Part shown: positions 10,311-22,029 of the stretch, piece by piece
How positions within the stretch are numbered: the stretch's first letter is position 1
How the letters are laid out: each line of letters begins with the position of its first letter
NCBI RefSeq assembly: GCF_003255815.1
Contig: NC_037683.1
Location: 74,252,179 to 74,316,178 of the forward strand
Source: Theropithecus gelada
Lineage: Eukaryota; Chordata; Mammalia; Primates; Cercopithecidae
Reading direction: 5' to 3'
DNA: 64,000 bases
Translations under genes and position numbers: made by a program
Notes under the pieces: model-generated
Databases searched by the model: none
The model's input: only the letters and a program-made list of their open reading frames with translations
What the model was told of the DNA's origin: nothing

Positions 10311-12289
10311 AGAGTTTTGGTAGTCATAAAATCAATCACCAAAGTGAACGCATTTTGTATTCTGTAAAGCTGTAAACAAACACAAGATTTCATAATCACC
10401 ACTACTATTATTTCCATTGTGGCCTACTTACCAAAGCACTCTGCAGTGTTTCTACCAAGTTTGGATGATAAAATACCCTCAATATCCTTCCATTTGAACT
10501 AAGCCCTGACATAGTAGGCAAAGCTCTGTCTATCTCAGCCTTGTCTAGACATGGCATATAGACAAGACATAATGATGGGGAGACAGTGGCAGCCGCTATC
10601 TAGGGACTAGGAGGCTACTGAGATAGCAGAGGAATCAGCAGAGCTCCCAGTTGATTTAGTCCATCTTTGGAGGTGTTCTGTGGCTCAGGTCTCTCAAAAG
10701 GAACTGGTCTTCATCATATTTAAACAAAGAAATCAAAGTAATTTGGTTAATGGGCATTAAAGTACTGTTGCAAAAGTGATGGAGTCACCAAACACCAAAA
10801 AAAAAAAAAAAAAATAGCCCTATATTTTCCTATTGTCAGCCAAGATGCTAAGATGAAATTCAGAAGCTGAATAAGTCTTCATGGAACGTTGAAGGTCAGT
10901 AGCCCTGTCGTGACAATCTTAGGAGGTTGTGTAAGTCATCTTGAGGGTGGCTCAGGGACCTTTGCTACGGTACACAAGGCAGGCCTATTCTCGCTGGTAA
11001 CTGCATTCCATTAGCTAATCTTGCTCCCTTAACAACGGGGCTGGATGTTGGGCATGCTTAGTCAATCAAGTAGCTCGTAAGTATGACCGTGGTGCTGGAT
11101 AGCTCACCCAGGTCAAAGGCATAATCCAAAACCAAGTCTACACATACACTAAATCCAGAAGCCAGAAAGCTGGTATAAGCCATGTCCCTAAAGCCAAGAG
11201 GGAAATTCAACAACTGAGTACAATGCACAAGCAGAATTTAAGAGCCAAGAAGACAATCCAGGAGTTGAGTTGCTAAAACAATAGTATGTTCAAAGCCAGT
11301 TGAGGTCAATGGCTGGTTGGAAAGTTTGGGTCATGATGGGCAGTGAAGCTCTTCTAGGAAGACCAACCAAGAGAGCAGGAGGAGTCATTTTGAAGTTGCC
11401 ACATGTTTAGCTGTCCCAAGCTTTCATTTAGCCTTTACATTACATTCATGAATGAAGACAATACTAGAGTAAAGACACCAGCAAAGAACGTTGTAACACA
11501 ACCAGCTCCATTTTCTTCTCTTCTTCTACCAGCAAAACCTACTACTCCTAGACTGGAAGGAAATGCGTGAAAATGTTTTCAGAGGGGATGGATATGATTT
11601 TGCTTTGTCCCTTCTATCTACCTCTCTAAAAGGTTCCCTTTTGGATATATATTATTTTTATAGCCAACAAAATACAGAATACACTATAAAAACAGAAAAA
11701 GAGGAACATTTACCATTCCTTATCTTAGTCATTAAGGTCTGCTGCCACTGCTAGATACATTACAGTAGATATTTCTAGAAAGTGTTATGGGCAGTACTGA
11801 TGTACCCAATTCCAGTGTCACATATCTCTTCTCACAAAAAAATACAGTCCCTTGTTTCCCAATAGTGGTGACAGGCTACTGTGGATGGCTAGCAGGACTG
11901 CTATTCTTAAGTAAGCAGGATGTTTGGCTTTCCTCAAATTATACCTATGGGCAGTCATCTCCTTTGGTTACATGTACTCCTTCTTTTGGGTCACTGGAGT
12001 ATCTCTGACATTGTAGACTGAGGAGGAAGGGGGAAAAAAATAAAGGGCATAATATCAGCACACGCACAATCCAGTGAGGCATCCACAGGATAAATATCTC
12101 CACTGAGAGAATGCATCTCTAACTGACTAAAGCAAAGATTGGGACAAAGTGGAAAACAAAATACCATTCTCACGTTCGGCAGCTTTGATTAACTCTACCC
12201 ATACAATCAATTCTGCTAGAACACTTGTTTTGAAAACAGGAATGTGTTCCAATGTGGAAACTGAACCTAGTTAAACACAGCAAAGGAAT
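10311..12289. other. Unassigned interval
   Basis: About 2 kb with no recognised gene or repeat family. It holds an 18-nt A run at 10797-10814. Open frames here are at most 73 codons and unconvincing. Confidence 0.5.
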
Positions 12290-12330
12290 ACACAAAACAC
12301 ACACACACAGGCACACATGCACATCTCAAC
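12290..12330. repeat. (CA)n simple repeat, interrupted
   Basis: 'acacacacacacag' is followed by 'gcacacatgcacatc': a short, impure dinucleotide tract. Confidence 0.8.
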
Positions 12331-13152
12331 ATCACTCAGCTACCCCAGTTCACTGCATGTGTTACGAGCCACACCCATCCACATCTGGTATTATAATTTC
12401 TCATGTGATCTCAGCTGATCCTCCTTCCAGCTTTTCAGTTATTCACAAGCATCTACCTTCTGATGCCCACTGTCATAGGCCAACCTCATGTCATTTTCAA
12501 GACAAAGTGCCCTATTTATTTTTGTATTTGTCTATGTCTCTACTATTTAATTATGTATAAAACTGTGCTACAATTTTTATTCACTATTCTCTGTTTTTTA
12601 TGTGTCACTGATAAAGCTCTTGATTGTTTTACTTCTAACCCCATTTTCTGCACAAATCCTATGGTTTTTCTTATGTGATTTTGATCAGCACAGTGATTTT
12701 TAGGGACACATCATGTGACACACATTAAAGAGCTGATCTATGCAAAGCTCTGCTCTTGGCATAGTGAAAAAGATCAGATAGAACTCAGGCAGTGTGTCCA
12801 TGCAGTAACTTCTTTCCAGAACCTTAGGGGAAATGTATGCTTTTCTAAATCTGAAAGCTCAAGGAAAATTAGTTTAGGGACTGGGAAAATGGGAGAAAGT
12901 ATGATAATCCTCCGATGAGAATTAAAGTTTAACAATTAATATGAAGACATTACTGGCTCTATAAGCCTCGTGGTAATATATCCTCAAAGATATATTATAG
13001 GCTTGAAATCTGGGATCCAAAGTCCCTGGAACCATATGCTATATCCCACAACTGTTCTCATTTCTCTCTTGACCAGTTAGAGTTAGAATTCAGAACCAGC
13101 TAATTAATATTTTTTTAAAACTCAGACTTGAGACTGAGACCCCATTACAATA
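12331..13152. other. Unassigned interval
   Basis: No gene or recognised repeat. A 102-codon + frame begins at 12252 and runs through the CA tract, so it is probably chance. Confidence 0.5.
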
Positions 13153-13186
13153 TGCACATGTGTGCACATACACACACACACACACG
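13153..13186. repeat. (AC)n simple repeat
   Basis: Alternating purine-pyrimidine tract beginning gcacatgtgtgcacat and continuing as about 8 AC units. Confidence 0.85.
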
Positions 13187-14569
13187 AGAGACCAAGGTTA
13201 TAAAAATCTCCTTGGTATTTTAAAAGAGCAGCCTCCCTTGGCCCAGAAGTCCCAGTCACTATTCAAATGATGGATAGAGGTTTCCATTTCTCACTCAGTC
13301 AGCCAGCTCTTTGTCTGCACCCCTTAATTTCAGAGGAAGCAGAAATTCCTCAGCAAGGCCCTTTTGAGGTTCACAAAGGCACAGCTGCCATAAATCAAAC
13401 ATTGGTGGCATTGGTGAAGTCAAGGAATAGTGCTGCAAGTAACATTTTCCTTGACCTTGCTGAGAGAAAGTCAAGTCTAGGGTCTAATGAAATGAAATCT
13501 CTACCGTGAACATGAATAAGCCTGCCAGAATAGTTTTCTTTTGAAGTGACTTAACTGGTCTGTGAGAAGATTTAAGCCCAGTCTCCCAGATCCAAAGGCA
13601 GAAGCAGCCTTCATCCCCCACCTGAAGGTATAGCCAAGGGAAGACTGTTTTCTAAGCCCAGAGCTCTGTGTAAAGCTAACTAAAGCTGGGACATCTTGAA
13701 GGCATTGAAAGAAAATGGAACAAACAAATGAATAGTGAATCCAAGAAGAACCAAACTCACCTGTCTCCTGGCCAGTATTTTCTCTCCACGGGGAAAGAAA
13801 AAACCCATCATTAGTAATAGACTAAGAAAAGGATCACATGATCTACACTCTGGATTCAAAAATTGACTTCTTTTAAACCTGCAGATGAATTAAGTTATGA
13901 GTGGATGAAAAGATGTTATAGTTATTCATACAGTGCAATTATCTGGAGAGATTTTTTCAAAGTACTCTGGTAGAGTCAATAAGCCCACTGAATTTAATTT
14001 GAATTCTAAAACTTTTATTAAAGATACTAGTGTGTTTTTGTTTCTAAACCAAGAGATAATTTTGTCCTTGTGTTAATTAAGGATTAATGTAGCACAAAGG
14101 CAGACGTGGCTTTTATAAAATGAATTTTATTTTTTTTCTCTCTTTCTTCTAGCTATCTGGAAAACAGTAAAACAACTAGGCAAAGAACAAAGAACTTCTC
14201 TATGTCTTTGGTTACCCTTGGTGAAGAAAGGAGTCCCATATTCTTAGTGTTCAATCCTTCTAAGGTTTACTGGGCAGGTCCTAACAGTTTTACTGGGCTT
14301 GTAAAATAAACTTCTCTGAAGTTGAAATAGTTTACCTTGAGAAAACTCCAAGTTTTTATCCCCTCTTTTGGGTATGGGCCTGTCCTATGATACAATGAGT
14401 TCCAGGTGTTGAACTCTGTGTGGGAAGGAGGTCCTGTCTGCCCTTAACTTTTCATAAAGAGTCCCTGCCCAGATTAATGATTCTCATTGACTTTTATAGA
14501 TGATTTTTCTCTGGGCTCTCTTTCAACACCTAACTTATACTTAACTTCTTTATCTTCATACATACCCAC
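13187..14569. other. Unassigned interval with a splice-acceptor-like site
   Basis: No gene was recognised. 13260-13510 is non-repetitive and opens with an 80-codon frame of no known similarity. At 14129-14152 a strong pyrimidine tract ends in 'cttctag' (AG at 14151-14152). It looks like a 3' splice site, but no matching donor or coding frame supports an exon. Confidence 0.45.
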
Positions 14570-14573
14570 GAGA

Positions 14574-14607
<34 letters not shown>

Positions 14608-14614
14608 CACAGAG
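14570..14614. repeat. (GA)n simple repeat
   Basis: About 20 GA units with one 'gata' interruption and a 'gacacagaga' edge. It lies just upstream of the Alu at 14652. Confidence 0.95.
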
Positions 14615-14651
14615 ATATTCAATACAGATAATTTCACACTTTATAATTTTT

Positions 14652-14914
14652 TTGAGATGGAGTCTCGCTTTGTTGCCCAGGCTGGAGTGCAGAGGCAGGA
14701 TCTTGGCTCACTGCAAGCTCCACCTCCTGGGTTCATGCTATTCTCCTGCCTCAGCCTCTTGAGTATCGGGAACTACAGCCTGCCTAATTTTTTTGTATTT
14801 TTTTAGTAGAGACGGGGTTTCACCATGTTAGCCAGGATGGTCTTTATCTCCTGATCCACCTACCTTGGCCTCCCAAAGTGCTGGGATTACAGGTGTAAGC
14901 CACTGCACCTGGCC
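14652..14914 (-). mobile_element. AluY-like SINE, minus strand, internal deletions
   Basis: A reverse-complement Alu ('gagatggagtctcgctttgt' through 'gtaagccactgcacctggcc'). It is flanked by a perfect 17-bp target-site duplication, cacactttataattttt (14635-14651 and 14915-14931), so the boundaries are firm. Diagnostic 'gccaggatggtct' and 'ctgcaagctccacctcc' suggest AluY or late S. About 16 bp of the second-monomer head is missing near 14780 and about 8 bp near 14850. The A-tail is only a few bases. Confidence 0.95.
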
Positions 14915-15214
14915 CACACTTTATAATTTTTAAACAAAACATTCCATAATTACAAACGATATTTATATAATACTTCTAAACTGATAGAGCCATTACAAAG
15001 ATTTATGGTAGGAAAAAAGCGGTGGACTCCAACAATTTGGGATTGTCCCCAAACTCTATTTCCTGCCACAGAACATAATCCATGTTTCAAACAAAAAATA
15101 ACACCAAAAAATGACTGACTCACATGAGAACCTATGAATAAAAGCACAATTATGTGAGATAAAGAGTAGGATGGATGAAGAAGAGTCTGAGTTGCAGTCA
15201 CAATGCTCTACAAG

Positions 15215-15335
15215 TACCTGTATGAATTTAGGAAATAAATCAATCTCTCTGGTGCCAGTGTTTCAAATGCAAATGGTAGACTGCATTGAATGTATCCCTA
15301 AAGGTCCTTTGTAACTCTGATATTTTATAACTGCA
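15215..15335 (+). repeat. MIR/MIR3-like fragment, plus strand
   Basis: Decayed 'aaatcaatctctctggtgcc' is followed by 'aaaggtcctttgtaactctg', the usual MIR3 tail. Confidence 0.45.
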
Positions 15336-16944
15336 TTTATTTCTTAACAAGTTAGCATGTCTTAAATTGGGAGGCTTTCCAATAAATGCACCTTAAAATT
15401 GCTGTTGACCAGGTGGCCATCATATAGTTGTCATTGACTAAAAACTTGGTCAAATAACTTGGTGTGTAGCAGCTTGGTTGTTATGCTTGAGAATAAGAGA
15501 GCTGTAAGATTTCAACATTTTAGTTACCAATTCTTTGAAGACCATTAGAAGAAGGAATAGGAGAGTTGGTCACTTCTGTTGGTAATTTCTGGTAACATCA
15601 AGAGAGCACCAGAAACAAATCTTATAAAACGGGTTTAGAAAAAAATCCTGGAGGCAATAGTAGTATACTCATAAGAAACACTGTGACACAAAATACTCGA
15701 TGATGGCCAGCCACATTCTGGAGGAAAACACAGTCATTGACAGCACATTGCAAAGTAACTCAAAAGAGCCTACCTCTAAATGTGAAGAAATCTTAGAAAT
15801 TCATAAACCAATTAATTTTATTTGTATTTTTCTTCTTTTCAGATGAGTGATAAATCATAAAACGTATGTGTTAGTCTAAAAGACCTCTTGCATTAAACAT
15901 AATATTATAATACAGTACAGTATAACATACCTGTTGGTCTTGATAGGTATCATGTAATATTTATAAGTAATGAGAAAGCATTGTCATAGTTGCATCAACA
16001 ACTTTTTTTCGTCTGCATATGTAAATTAAAAGTGCATCTTAAATCTGTGACATCTCAGAACAGGTAAAATATAGCATGCATAAGCTAGATATTGGAAGAT
16101 CCTTATAGCAACTTCTGTTTTTTGCCCAGCATCAACTGTGAAGAAGTCATCAACTTTTCTTGGAATTCCTAAAATCTTTTTGTACAAAAGTGTTATGGGG
16201 CAATATTGATTGTACTAAAGACTTCCTAAGATATATGGAGAAGGAATATTACATCATTAGTTGTATACTCTGTTTCCAGGCAAAAATAAAATCCCCATTG
16301 GACCAATTCTTCTCGCCTTTCTCAGGCCTCCTCTTCTTCCACTGAGTTTGACTCATTTTCTTTCTTCTACGCATGTTTAAAAAATCGTTTCCTTCTTCTG
16401 GTTGTTGGGGACCTGTGTATCATTAGGGCTTGTGTGTACTCCTAGTGCATGCTTACCAATGCTTCTTTTTGACATCTTCAATCTTTCCCTAGGAAGGAAT
16501 TTTTATACTACTGCTAAAAAGATAAAAATATCTTCATGTTACCTGTGATTTATTTTCCCTCCCAATTGGCAATATTTGCTGCAGAAAAAGAAAAAGATGA
16601 AAACCTCAGTCAGCAATTTAAGGCATAGATCTGTGTCTGGAAGCATAATTCTCTACTCATGGACCTTACCACAATTTCCCAAATCATAAAACTGTGAACT
16701 ACTGCAAGAGAAAATATACCTAGACCAAAGGAAAGAATGACACATCTGATGTCTACTGTAATAAAAAATAATATTTACCAATAAAACGCCCAACTGTGTG
16801 ATTAAATGGAGGCCCTGCTAGAAATTTTTAACTCTAGAGCAAAGGACTTGACTGTACATTTTGCTTTAGGGTTTGGATTTAGTTCACAAAAATTGAATAT
16901 GGCTGCTAAACCCTTTGAAAGGTTTTTGTTTTTCTATTTATTTC
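15336..16944. other. Unassigned interval with a splice-acceptor-like site
   Basis: No gene or recognised repeat. A second acceptor-like tract, 'tatttttcttcttttcag', ends at 15842. It is followed by atgagtgataaatc and an immediate in-frame stop, so a coding exon is unlikely. A non-coding exon cannot be excluded. Confidence 0.45.
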
Positions 16945-17520
16945 TTCTCTTGCATTAAGCCTGTGGGACTGGATACAGAGAGTGAAAGTACGTTGTTTGC
17001 TTGGCCAGCATCCATATTCCCTTCCTGCAGCAATAGTACCTTGATTTCCTTCTGTGGATTTCACCTTTTCCCTCACATTCTGGCAATGTTGTTTTGAAAG
17101 AAATTGACAAAGGTAAATCCTGATTGACCTGAGTCAATTTGCATAGCTAGCCTCTTGGCCACAGGGATTATCAGAGATTAGCACATATCCCAGTCAGACC
17201 CAATGAGACCTTTGCTGCACCTTCTGGAAAAAAGAAACCCTCTCTTTTCCTCCGGCCTTAGCAGAATGAGGGAGTAAAACCTCATGTCTCAAGTTGCTTT
17301 AGCCACTTCAGTGCTATGAGGAGGAGCCAGGCTGTGGATAAAGGCCACCCCTAGACGAAGCTGAGCTTACAGATGTCTGTTGTCCACATTGTTTGCACCC
17401 TGAATCAAGCCACTCCTAAACCCAGTCTTCCCCAGACTTTTCAGTTACATAATCCAATAAGATTATTTTTTGCTTAAATCACTTTGTGTTTCTTTCACTT
17501 GCAATATAGAGTCCCAAACA
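16945..17520 (+). mobile_element. Old LTR-like relic
   Basis: The 3' part ('cttttcagttacataatcca', 'ttttttgcttaaatcacttt', 'gtgtttctttcacttgcaat') matches the end of a mammal-wide LTR family that I cannot name reliably. The upstream part ('agacccaatgagacctttgc') fits the same element. Boundaries are approximate. Confidence 0.45.
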
Positions 17521-17579
17521 ACATAATGTAGTTTTATAGCATCTAAAATAAGAATTCATTCCATATCTATTTTCTCACT

Positions 17580-18010
17580 CATTTTTAAAGCATTTACAGA
17601 GTACTTATTATGTGCCAGGTATTAGAAATAGAATAATGAATACTCTCCAGACCCTGACCCTCCAACAGGACAAGCTAGAGGTATAAGCATGTGATACAAT
17701 GTAATATGGATGATGTGGAAGGCACTATCAGAAGACAACAGGATGAAGTGACTAATTCAGCCTATGAGTGCCAACAAAAAAGGTTAGCAGGTGAGGAAGG
17801 GACATTCTAAGAGAAGTAAATGGCTTGTGCAAAGGTCCAGGAACTGGCATGGTACTTCTGGGAAACCACTGAGAGTCTGTTGTGTTTTGCACATGGCTTA
17901 CTGAGATAAGGGCAGAGGGATGTGACTAGAAAGGTAAAACCCTTTATCAATTTTAAAGGACTTTGTACATCTGGTCATCAGTGATTTATGCACAAAAGGA
18001 TGTCACTGTC
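17580..18010 (+). repeat. Old mammalian repeat ('ttattatgtgccaggtatta' type)
   Basis: It begins 'cagagtacttattatgtgcc' and includes 'ccctgaccctccaacaggac', 'aaatggcttgtgcaaaggtc' and 'taaaggactttgtacatctgg'. It is the most complete copy in the window of this common ancient repeat. The family name is not certain. Confidence 0.6.
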
Positions 18011-18724
18011 AAACCCTGAACCAGTAAAAAGATGCAGACATCTTCAAGTGGCAACACGAGTGTGTCTTCCTTGTCTAATCACCTGAAGCTGCCTGACTCC
18101 TTGAGATCTTGACTCAAGCCAGAGTTGCTCTCCTAACTAGGCCTCACTCTCCTCCCCTACTCTGTTACAAAGAAGAATTGTAAGGCTGATGCTGACAGCC
18201 TCCTGTGCTATCGTGCATTTCAGATATTCATCTGTGCTCTGGAAAATGGCTTGAAATTCTCCATGGAGAGTGCAGACAGAAAGGTCAACAATTATGCAAA
18301 ATGAATAATGGGCTTGGAGCAATCAGGCCACACAGCTGTTGCAATGAATTCTCTGAAACCCGCCTGCCAGGTGTCTGTGTCCCTGCCCAATGGCCCTGGC
18401 CAGGCATCCAAAGCCAAGCCCTTAGTTAACTAGTATTCCTAGACAGCTAGGGGAGATTCTGAATGAAAGCAGAGAAATCAGAAAAACCACAGCTCTGTGT
18501 ACAGGGGGAAAAAAATGTCTTCTTGAGGCTCCACTGAAGGCGTCAGTGAATAATCTGTTCTCAGAGGTAAGACGTTAACCAAAGAGCCAAGAGTTAAAAA
18601 CTCCAACCTGGGGCCAAGCCACACTTCAGTGCATAGCCATGACAACGCCTGAAGTGACCTTCTATTCTAGGAGAACATCATATAGCCTCCACTTTTTCTG
18701 GAGAGGAAAGATCAGTCCAGCAGG
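18011..18724. other. Unassigned interval
   Basis: No gene was recognised. 18190-18420 is non-repetitive and contains an octamer-like aattatgcaaaatgaata. Opposed open frames here (61 and 74 codons) are unconvincing. Confidence 0.45.
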
Positions 18725-18800
18725 AAAACACTGCTGAGAATCTACTATGTAAAAGGTGCTAGGGAATGCAGAGATGAATCACATCTCAGGGTCCGGGAAA
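18725..18800 (+). repeat. Fragment of the same old repeat as 17580-18010
   Basis: 'gctgagaatctactatgtaa', 'aggtgctagggaatgcagag' and 'atgaatcacatctc' follow the head of that family. Confidence 0.5.
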
Positions 18801-18914
18801 GAATAGGCAATCAGCCAATGTGTGCCAAATGTAGGTCAGCGAAGCCAAGTGCTTTGATAAAAGAGGAAGGGAGTTTCTACATATGGAAAGCATGGAATCT
18901 GTTCAAATAAATGG

Positions 18915-19030
18915 CTGTTCCACAGGTAGGTGGCATCCTCACTGATGAGGAAACTGAGGACCAGAAAAGTAAGTGATCCAAGGTAGGGAGAAGAGAGGTT
19001 GGAAATAAGTCCAGCCCAATTCCAACATGA
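18915..19030 (-). repeat. MIR SINE fragment, minus strand
   Basis: Reversed MIR: 'gatgaggaaactgaggacca', 'agtaagtgatccaaggtagg' and 'ggaaataagtccagcccaat'. Confidence 0.65.
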
Positions 19031-19167
19031 CACCGTTTCCCACTTTTCCAAGGAGGGCAGAAAGCACAAAAACTCTTTCATAGGTAAACCTCAGCTTTTG
19101 AACTAGGATTTATAGAGTTTTACCAAAGCCAGAGTACAAGAAAAAGCACATCTTTCTATAATGTCAC

Positions 19168-19565
19168 TGTCTTAGTCAGCTCATGATGCCAGAATGAAAT
19201 GCCATGAACAAAGTGGCTTATTTTTCACAGTTCTGGAGACTGGGAAGACTAAGATCAAGGTACTGGTCAACTGGGTTATTGGCGAGGGCTCTCTTCCTGC
19301 TTTGCAGACAGCCACCTTCTCATTCTACTTCACGTGTCTTTCTTCAGTGCATGCACTCAGGGAGAGGGAGAGAGAGAGAAAGCTCTCTTTCTTCCTCTTC
19401 TTATAAGGCCACCAATCTTATTGGATTAGGACTCTACCTTTATGACCTCCTTTAACCTTAATTACTTCCAAAAAGTCTTACCTGCAAATACAGTTACATT
19501 GAGGATTAAGACTTTAACATATGAATTTGGTGGGGGAAAGGGACACAATTCAATCCACAGAAGTC
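19168..19565 (-). mobile_element. MLT1-type LTR (ERVL-MaLR), minus strand
   Basis: The + strand reads as a reversed MLT1 LTR: 'cttagtcagctcatgatgcc', 'tttttcacagttctggagac', 'gaagactaagatcaaggtac', 'ataaggccaccaatcttatt', 'aatttggtgggggaaaggga', 'cacaattcaatccacagaag'. A short GA tract sits inside at about 19358-19380. This is a non-coding solo LTR; frames crossing it are chance. Confidence 0.8.
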
Positions 19566-20229
19566 ACTTTTACTTGAAAAATTGGGAGATGGAGAAATTG
19601 TTTTTTAAATCAAAAGAAACTCAGTTCTGTATGGCTTATAATATAAATTGCTAAAATGTTTTAAGAGGAAAAAGGGGGTCTCTTCTGGTTATACCATGAG
19701 AGTTTTGAGGGCTTGCCTTTAAGGACTCTGTGAGGACAATTTTTGAGAAGCCTCAATAAAGGAGAATAGAGGGAGAAACACCTGGAAAGGTAGGATGGAG
19801 CGAGTAGGTAGAGGGTCTTGGATCCCAGAAGGCGTGAATCCCTGAATGCTGATGAGGCTGACCATTTTCTGTTAGTCACTCCAGTCTCATTCTCCACCTT
19901 CTCCCTTGTTCTGGGCTCAGGACTCTTGCAGGCTTCCTGCTCTCTAACTTCCCCTTAGGTTCGCAGCAGGGGAGAAGTGGGCAGGGAAGAATAAGGTCGG
20001 AGAATTTACCCCATCCCTCATTGCTGGGTCCCTGCAGATCATCTCCTTTACTGAAGGCTGTTTCTATACAGTTACTCTCTCTGGGTTATAGTCATCGGTC
20101 ATTATTTCTTCCTTTTGTCTCTTCAATCCCAGAAGTAGTAATGGCTTCACAGTGCTCCTATACCTAGGGTACTGCATCACTTCCTAGCAGTTTTCAAAAA
20201 TCCTATCCATACCTTTGCAAACAGTCCAC
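19566..20229. other. Unassigned interval
   Basis: No gene or recognised repeat. Confidence 0.5.
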
Positions 20230-20336
20230 TTAGGGATAGTTTCATAGGAGTATGACCCACACAGTCTCAGAATCCCAAGTTTAGAAGTGCCTACACTTGC
20301 TTTAGTACTTGAGATTATTAATAATTTTTGAACAAA
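20230..20336 (-). repeat. Unresolved MER-type repeat, left part (split by Alu)
   Basis: It continues at 20653-20710 on the other side of the Alu. Reverse-complementing the pair gives a sequence related to 55785-56060: both contain gggcccagtgc followed by an A-rich stretch. It looks like an old MITE-class repeat; the name is not recalled. Confidence 0.45.
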
Positions 20337-20347
20337 GGCCCCCATTT

Positions 20348-20641
20348 TTATTAATTTTATTTTTTGAGATGGGGCTTTACTCTGTTGCCCAGGCTGGAGT
20401 GCAGTGGCACGATTGCTGCTCACTGCAGCCTCGACCTTCCCAGGCTCAGGTAATCCTCCCACCTCAGCCTCCCAAGTAGCTGGGACTACAGATCTACACT
20501 GCTACACCTAGCTAATTTTTGTAGAGATGGAGGCTTGCCAGTCTTGCCTAGGCTGGTCTCAAACTTCTAGGCTCAAGTGATCCACCTGCATTGGCCTCCC
20601 AAAGTGCTAGAATTACAGGTGTGAACCACCGTGCCTAGCCT
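20348..20641 (-). mobile_element. AluJ-like SINE, minus strand
   Basis: Complete dimeric Alu in reverse: 'gagatggggctttactctgt' to 'aaccaccgtgcctagcc'. It has J-type features ('tcactgcagcctcgacc', 'aaacttctaggctcaagtga'). It is flanked by ggcccccattt (20337-20347) and ggcccccagttt (20642-20653), an imperfect target-site duplication. It sits inside an older repeat. Confidence 0.92.
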
Positions 20642-20652
20642 GGCCCCCAGTT

Positions 20653-20710
20653 TGTATTTCGCACTGGGCCCCACAAACTAGATAGCTGCTCCTGGACCCT
20701 TTATTGAACG
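20653..20710 (-). repeat. Unresolved MER-type repeat, right part
   Basis: 'gcactgggccccacaaacta' and 'gatagctgctcctgg' continue the element interrupted by the Alu at 20348. Confidence 0.45.
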
Positions 20711-20924
20711 TTCTTCAAGCACTGCATTCAAGTATGCCATCTGTTTTGTGCCAGGACCCTGGCCCCTAACTCTCCTACATGGAGAGAAGGACACCCCTAG
20801 ACTAGCTGATTTCCTCAGGAGGAGGCAAGACTTTTCCCCCAAAACACAGGAGGCCTTGGGAAGACACAGGTGTTCTAACTGGGTTAGTTTGCTCCTGAAG
20901 CTGGAACTGAAATCAAGACCATGG

Positions 20925-21231
20925 GGCTGGGTACAGTGGCTCATATCTATAATCCCAGCACTTTGGGAGGCTGAGGAAGGTGGATCACTTGAGCCCAAGA
21001 GTTCAGGACCAGCCTTAAAAAATAATCCCATATCTTAAAAAAAAAAATACAAAAATTCGCTAGTCATGGTGGCGCTTACCTATAGTCCCAGCTACTCTAG
21101 AGGCTGAGGTGGGAGGGTCATTTGAACCTGGGAGATCGAGGCTGTAGTGAGCTTTGATTACACCACTGCACTCCAGCCTGGGCAACAGAGCAAGACCCTG
21201 TCTCAGAAAATAAAAATAAAAATAAAAATGA
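20925..21231 (+). mobile_element. AluJ/old-S SINE, plus strand
   Basis: From 'ggctgggtacagtggctcat' to an (AAAAT)n-type tail. A perfect 10-bp target-site duplication, aagaccatgg, lies at 20915-20924 and 21232-21241. Many CpG sites are decayed and the middle region is shortened ('ccttaaaaaataatcccat'). Confidence 0.95.
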
Positions 21232-21289
21232 AAGACCATGGAAGGCAGCAAGCTGAGGCTGAGGCCTGCTGGGTTCAGGACTGTGGAGG

Positions 21290-21475
21290 TGATAAAGGTT
21301 CAGGTCCTGGCAACACAGCATTTTAGCTTGTAACACTTGGACCTCACTCATCCTCTCTGAAACCTTGGCTTTGCCATCTGGATAATACCCGACCTAACTC
21401 AATGAACAAAAAAGCTGTGAATGTATTCATCTCTGGTACATGACAGAATGTGCAATAAATATTTGTTAAATACAT
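21290..21475 (+). repeat. MIR SINE, plus strand
   Basis: MIR order: 'cttggacctcactcatcctc', 'ttggctttgccatctggata', 'caataaatatttgttaaat' at the 3' end. Confidence 0.65.
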
Positions 21476-21954
21476 AGTTTGATTTGTTTAAAAAAAAAAA
21501 CCTTATATTTAAACTCAAAACAGACTGAAGTAGGGGAAGGAATATGGAAGAAAAAACAATAATCCAACCATCAATTCTTTTTTTCCCACTGATATGTGCA
21601 AATCAAGGATCCTGTCTGCTGGAGAGTCAGATGGAAGCTGAAGGTCAAGAGCACTATGGTAGGTGCTCCAGATTCCAAAGCCCATGCCTCTAAGCAAGCT
21701 ATCCCAAGGACAGTGGAGTCATTTGTCAAAAAACACAGCAGGGTAATGACTCCAAAGAATAAGATACTCCTTTTCTATTCCCCACGTGGTGAGAACTGAG
21801 TAGCACCATGACCAAATTGCTCAGCTGCATCTGGATCATAAGTAAGGACATATTAATTGTGGAACCCAGTTCTGCACTGATCCTGCTCACCCTTCCCCCA
21901 TGGCATGAGAGCACTTTGGCCTCTATAAGTCACTAGGTCATGCTTTCTCAGCAC
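21476..21954. other. Unassigned interval
   Basis: No gene or recognised repeat. A short A-run lies at about 21490. Confidence 0.5.
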
Positions 21955-22027
21955 TTAATAGTAGCCACTTATTGGGTACCTACTATGTACTGGCACTGTG
22001 TTAGGGACTTTCATTGTATTGCCTAGA
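21955..22027 (-). repeat. MIR SINE 3' piece, minus strand
   Basis: 'ttattgggtacctactatgt', 'actggcactgtgttagggac' and 'tttcattgtattgcc' are the reversed MIR 3' end. It stops abruptly where the MER58-like element begins. Confidence 0.65.
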
Positions 22028-22029
22028 CT

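Noticed and set aside
10740..10815. 'ctgttgcaaaagtgatggag' plus A-run as a MADE1/miRNA-type hairpin
   Set aside because: No complementary arm follows; the resemblance is limited to a few bases.
14570..14614. GA tract as a GAGA-factor regulatory element
   Set aside because: An ordinary (GA)n simple repeat next to an Alu; no other promoter features nearby.
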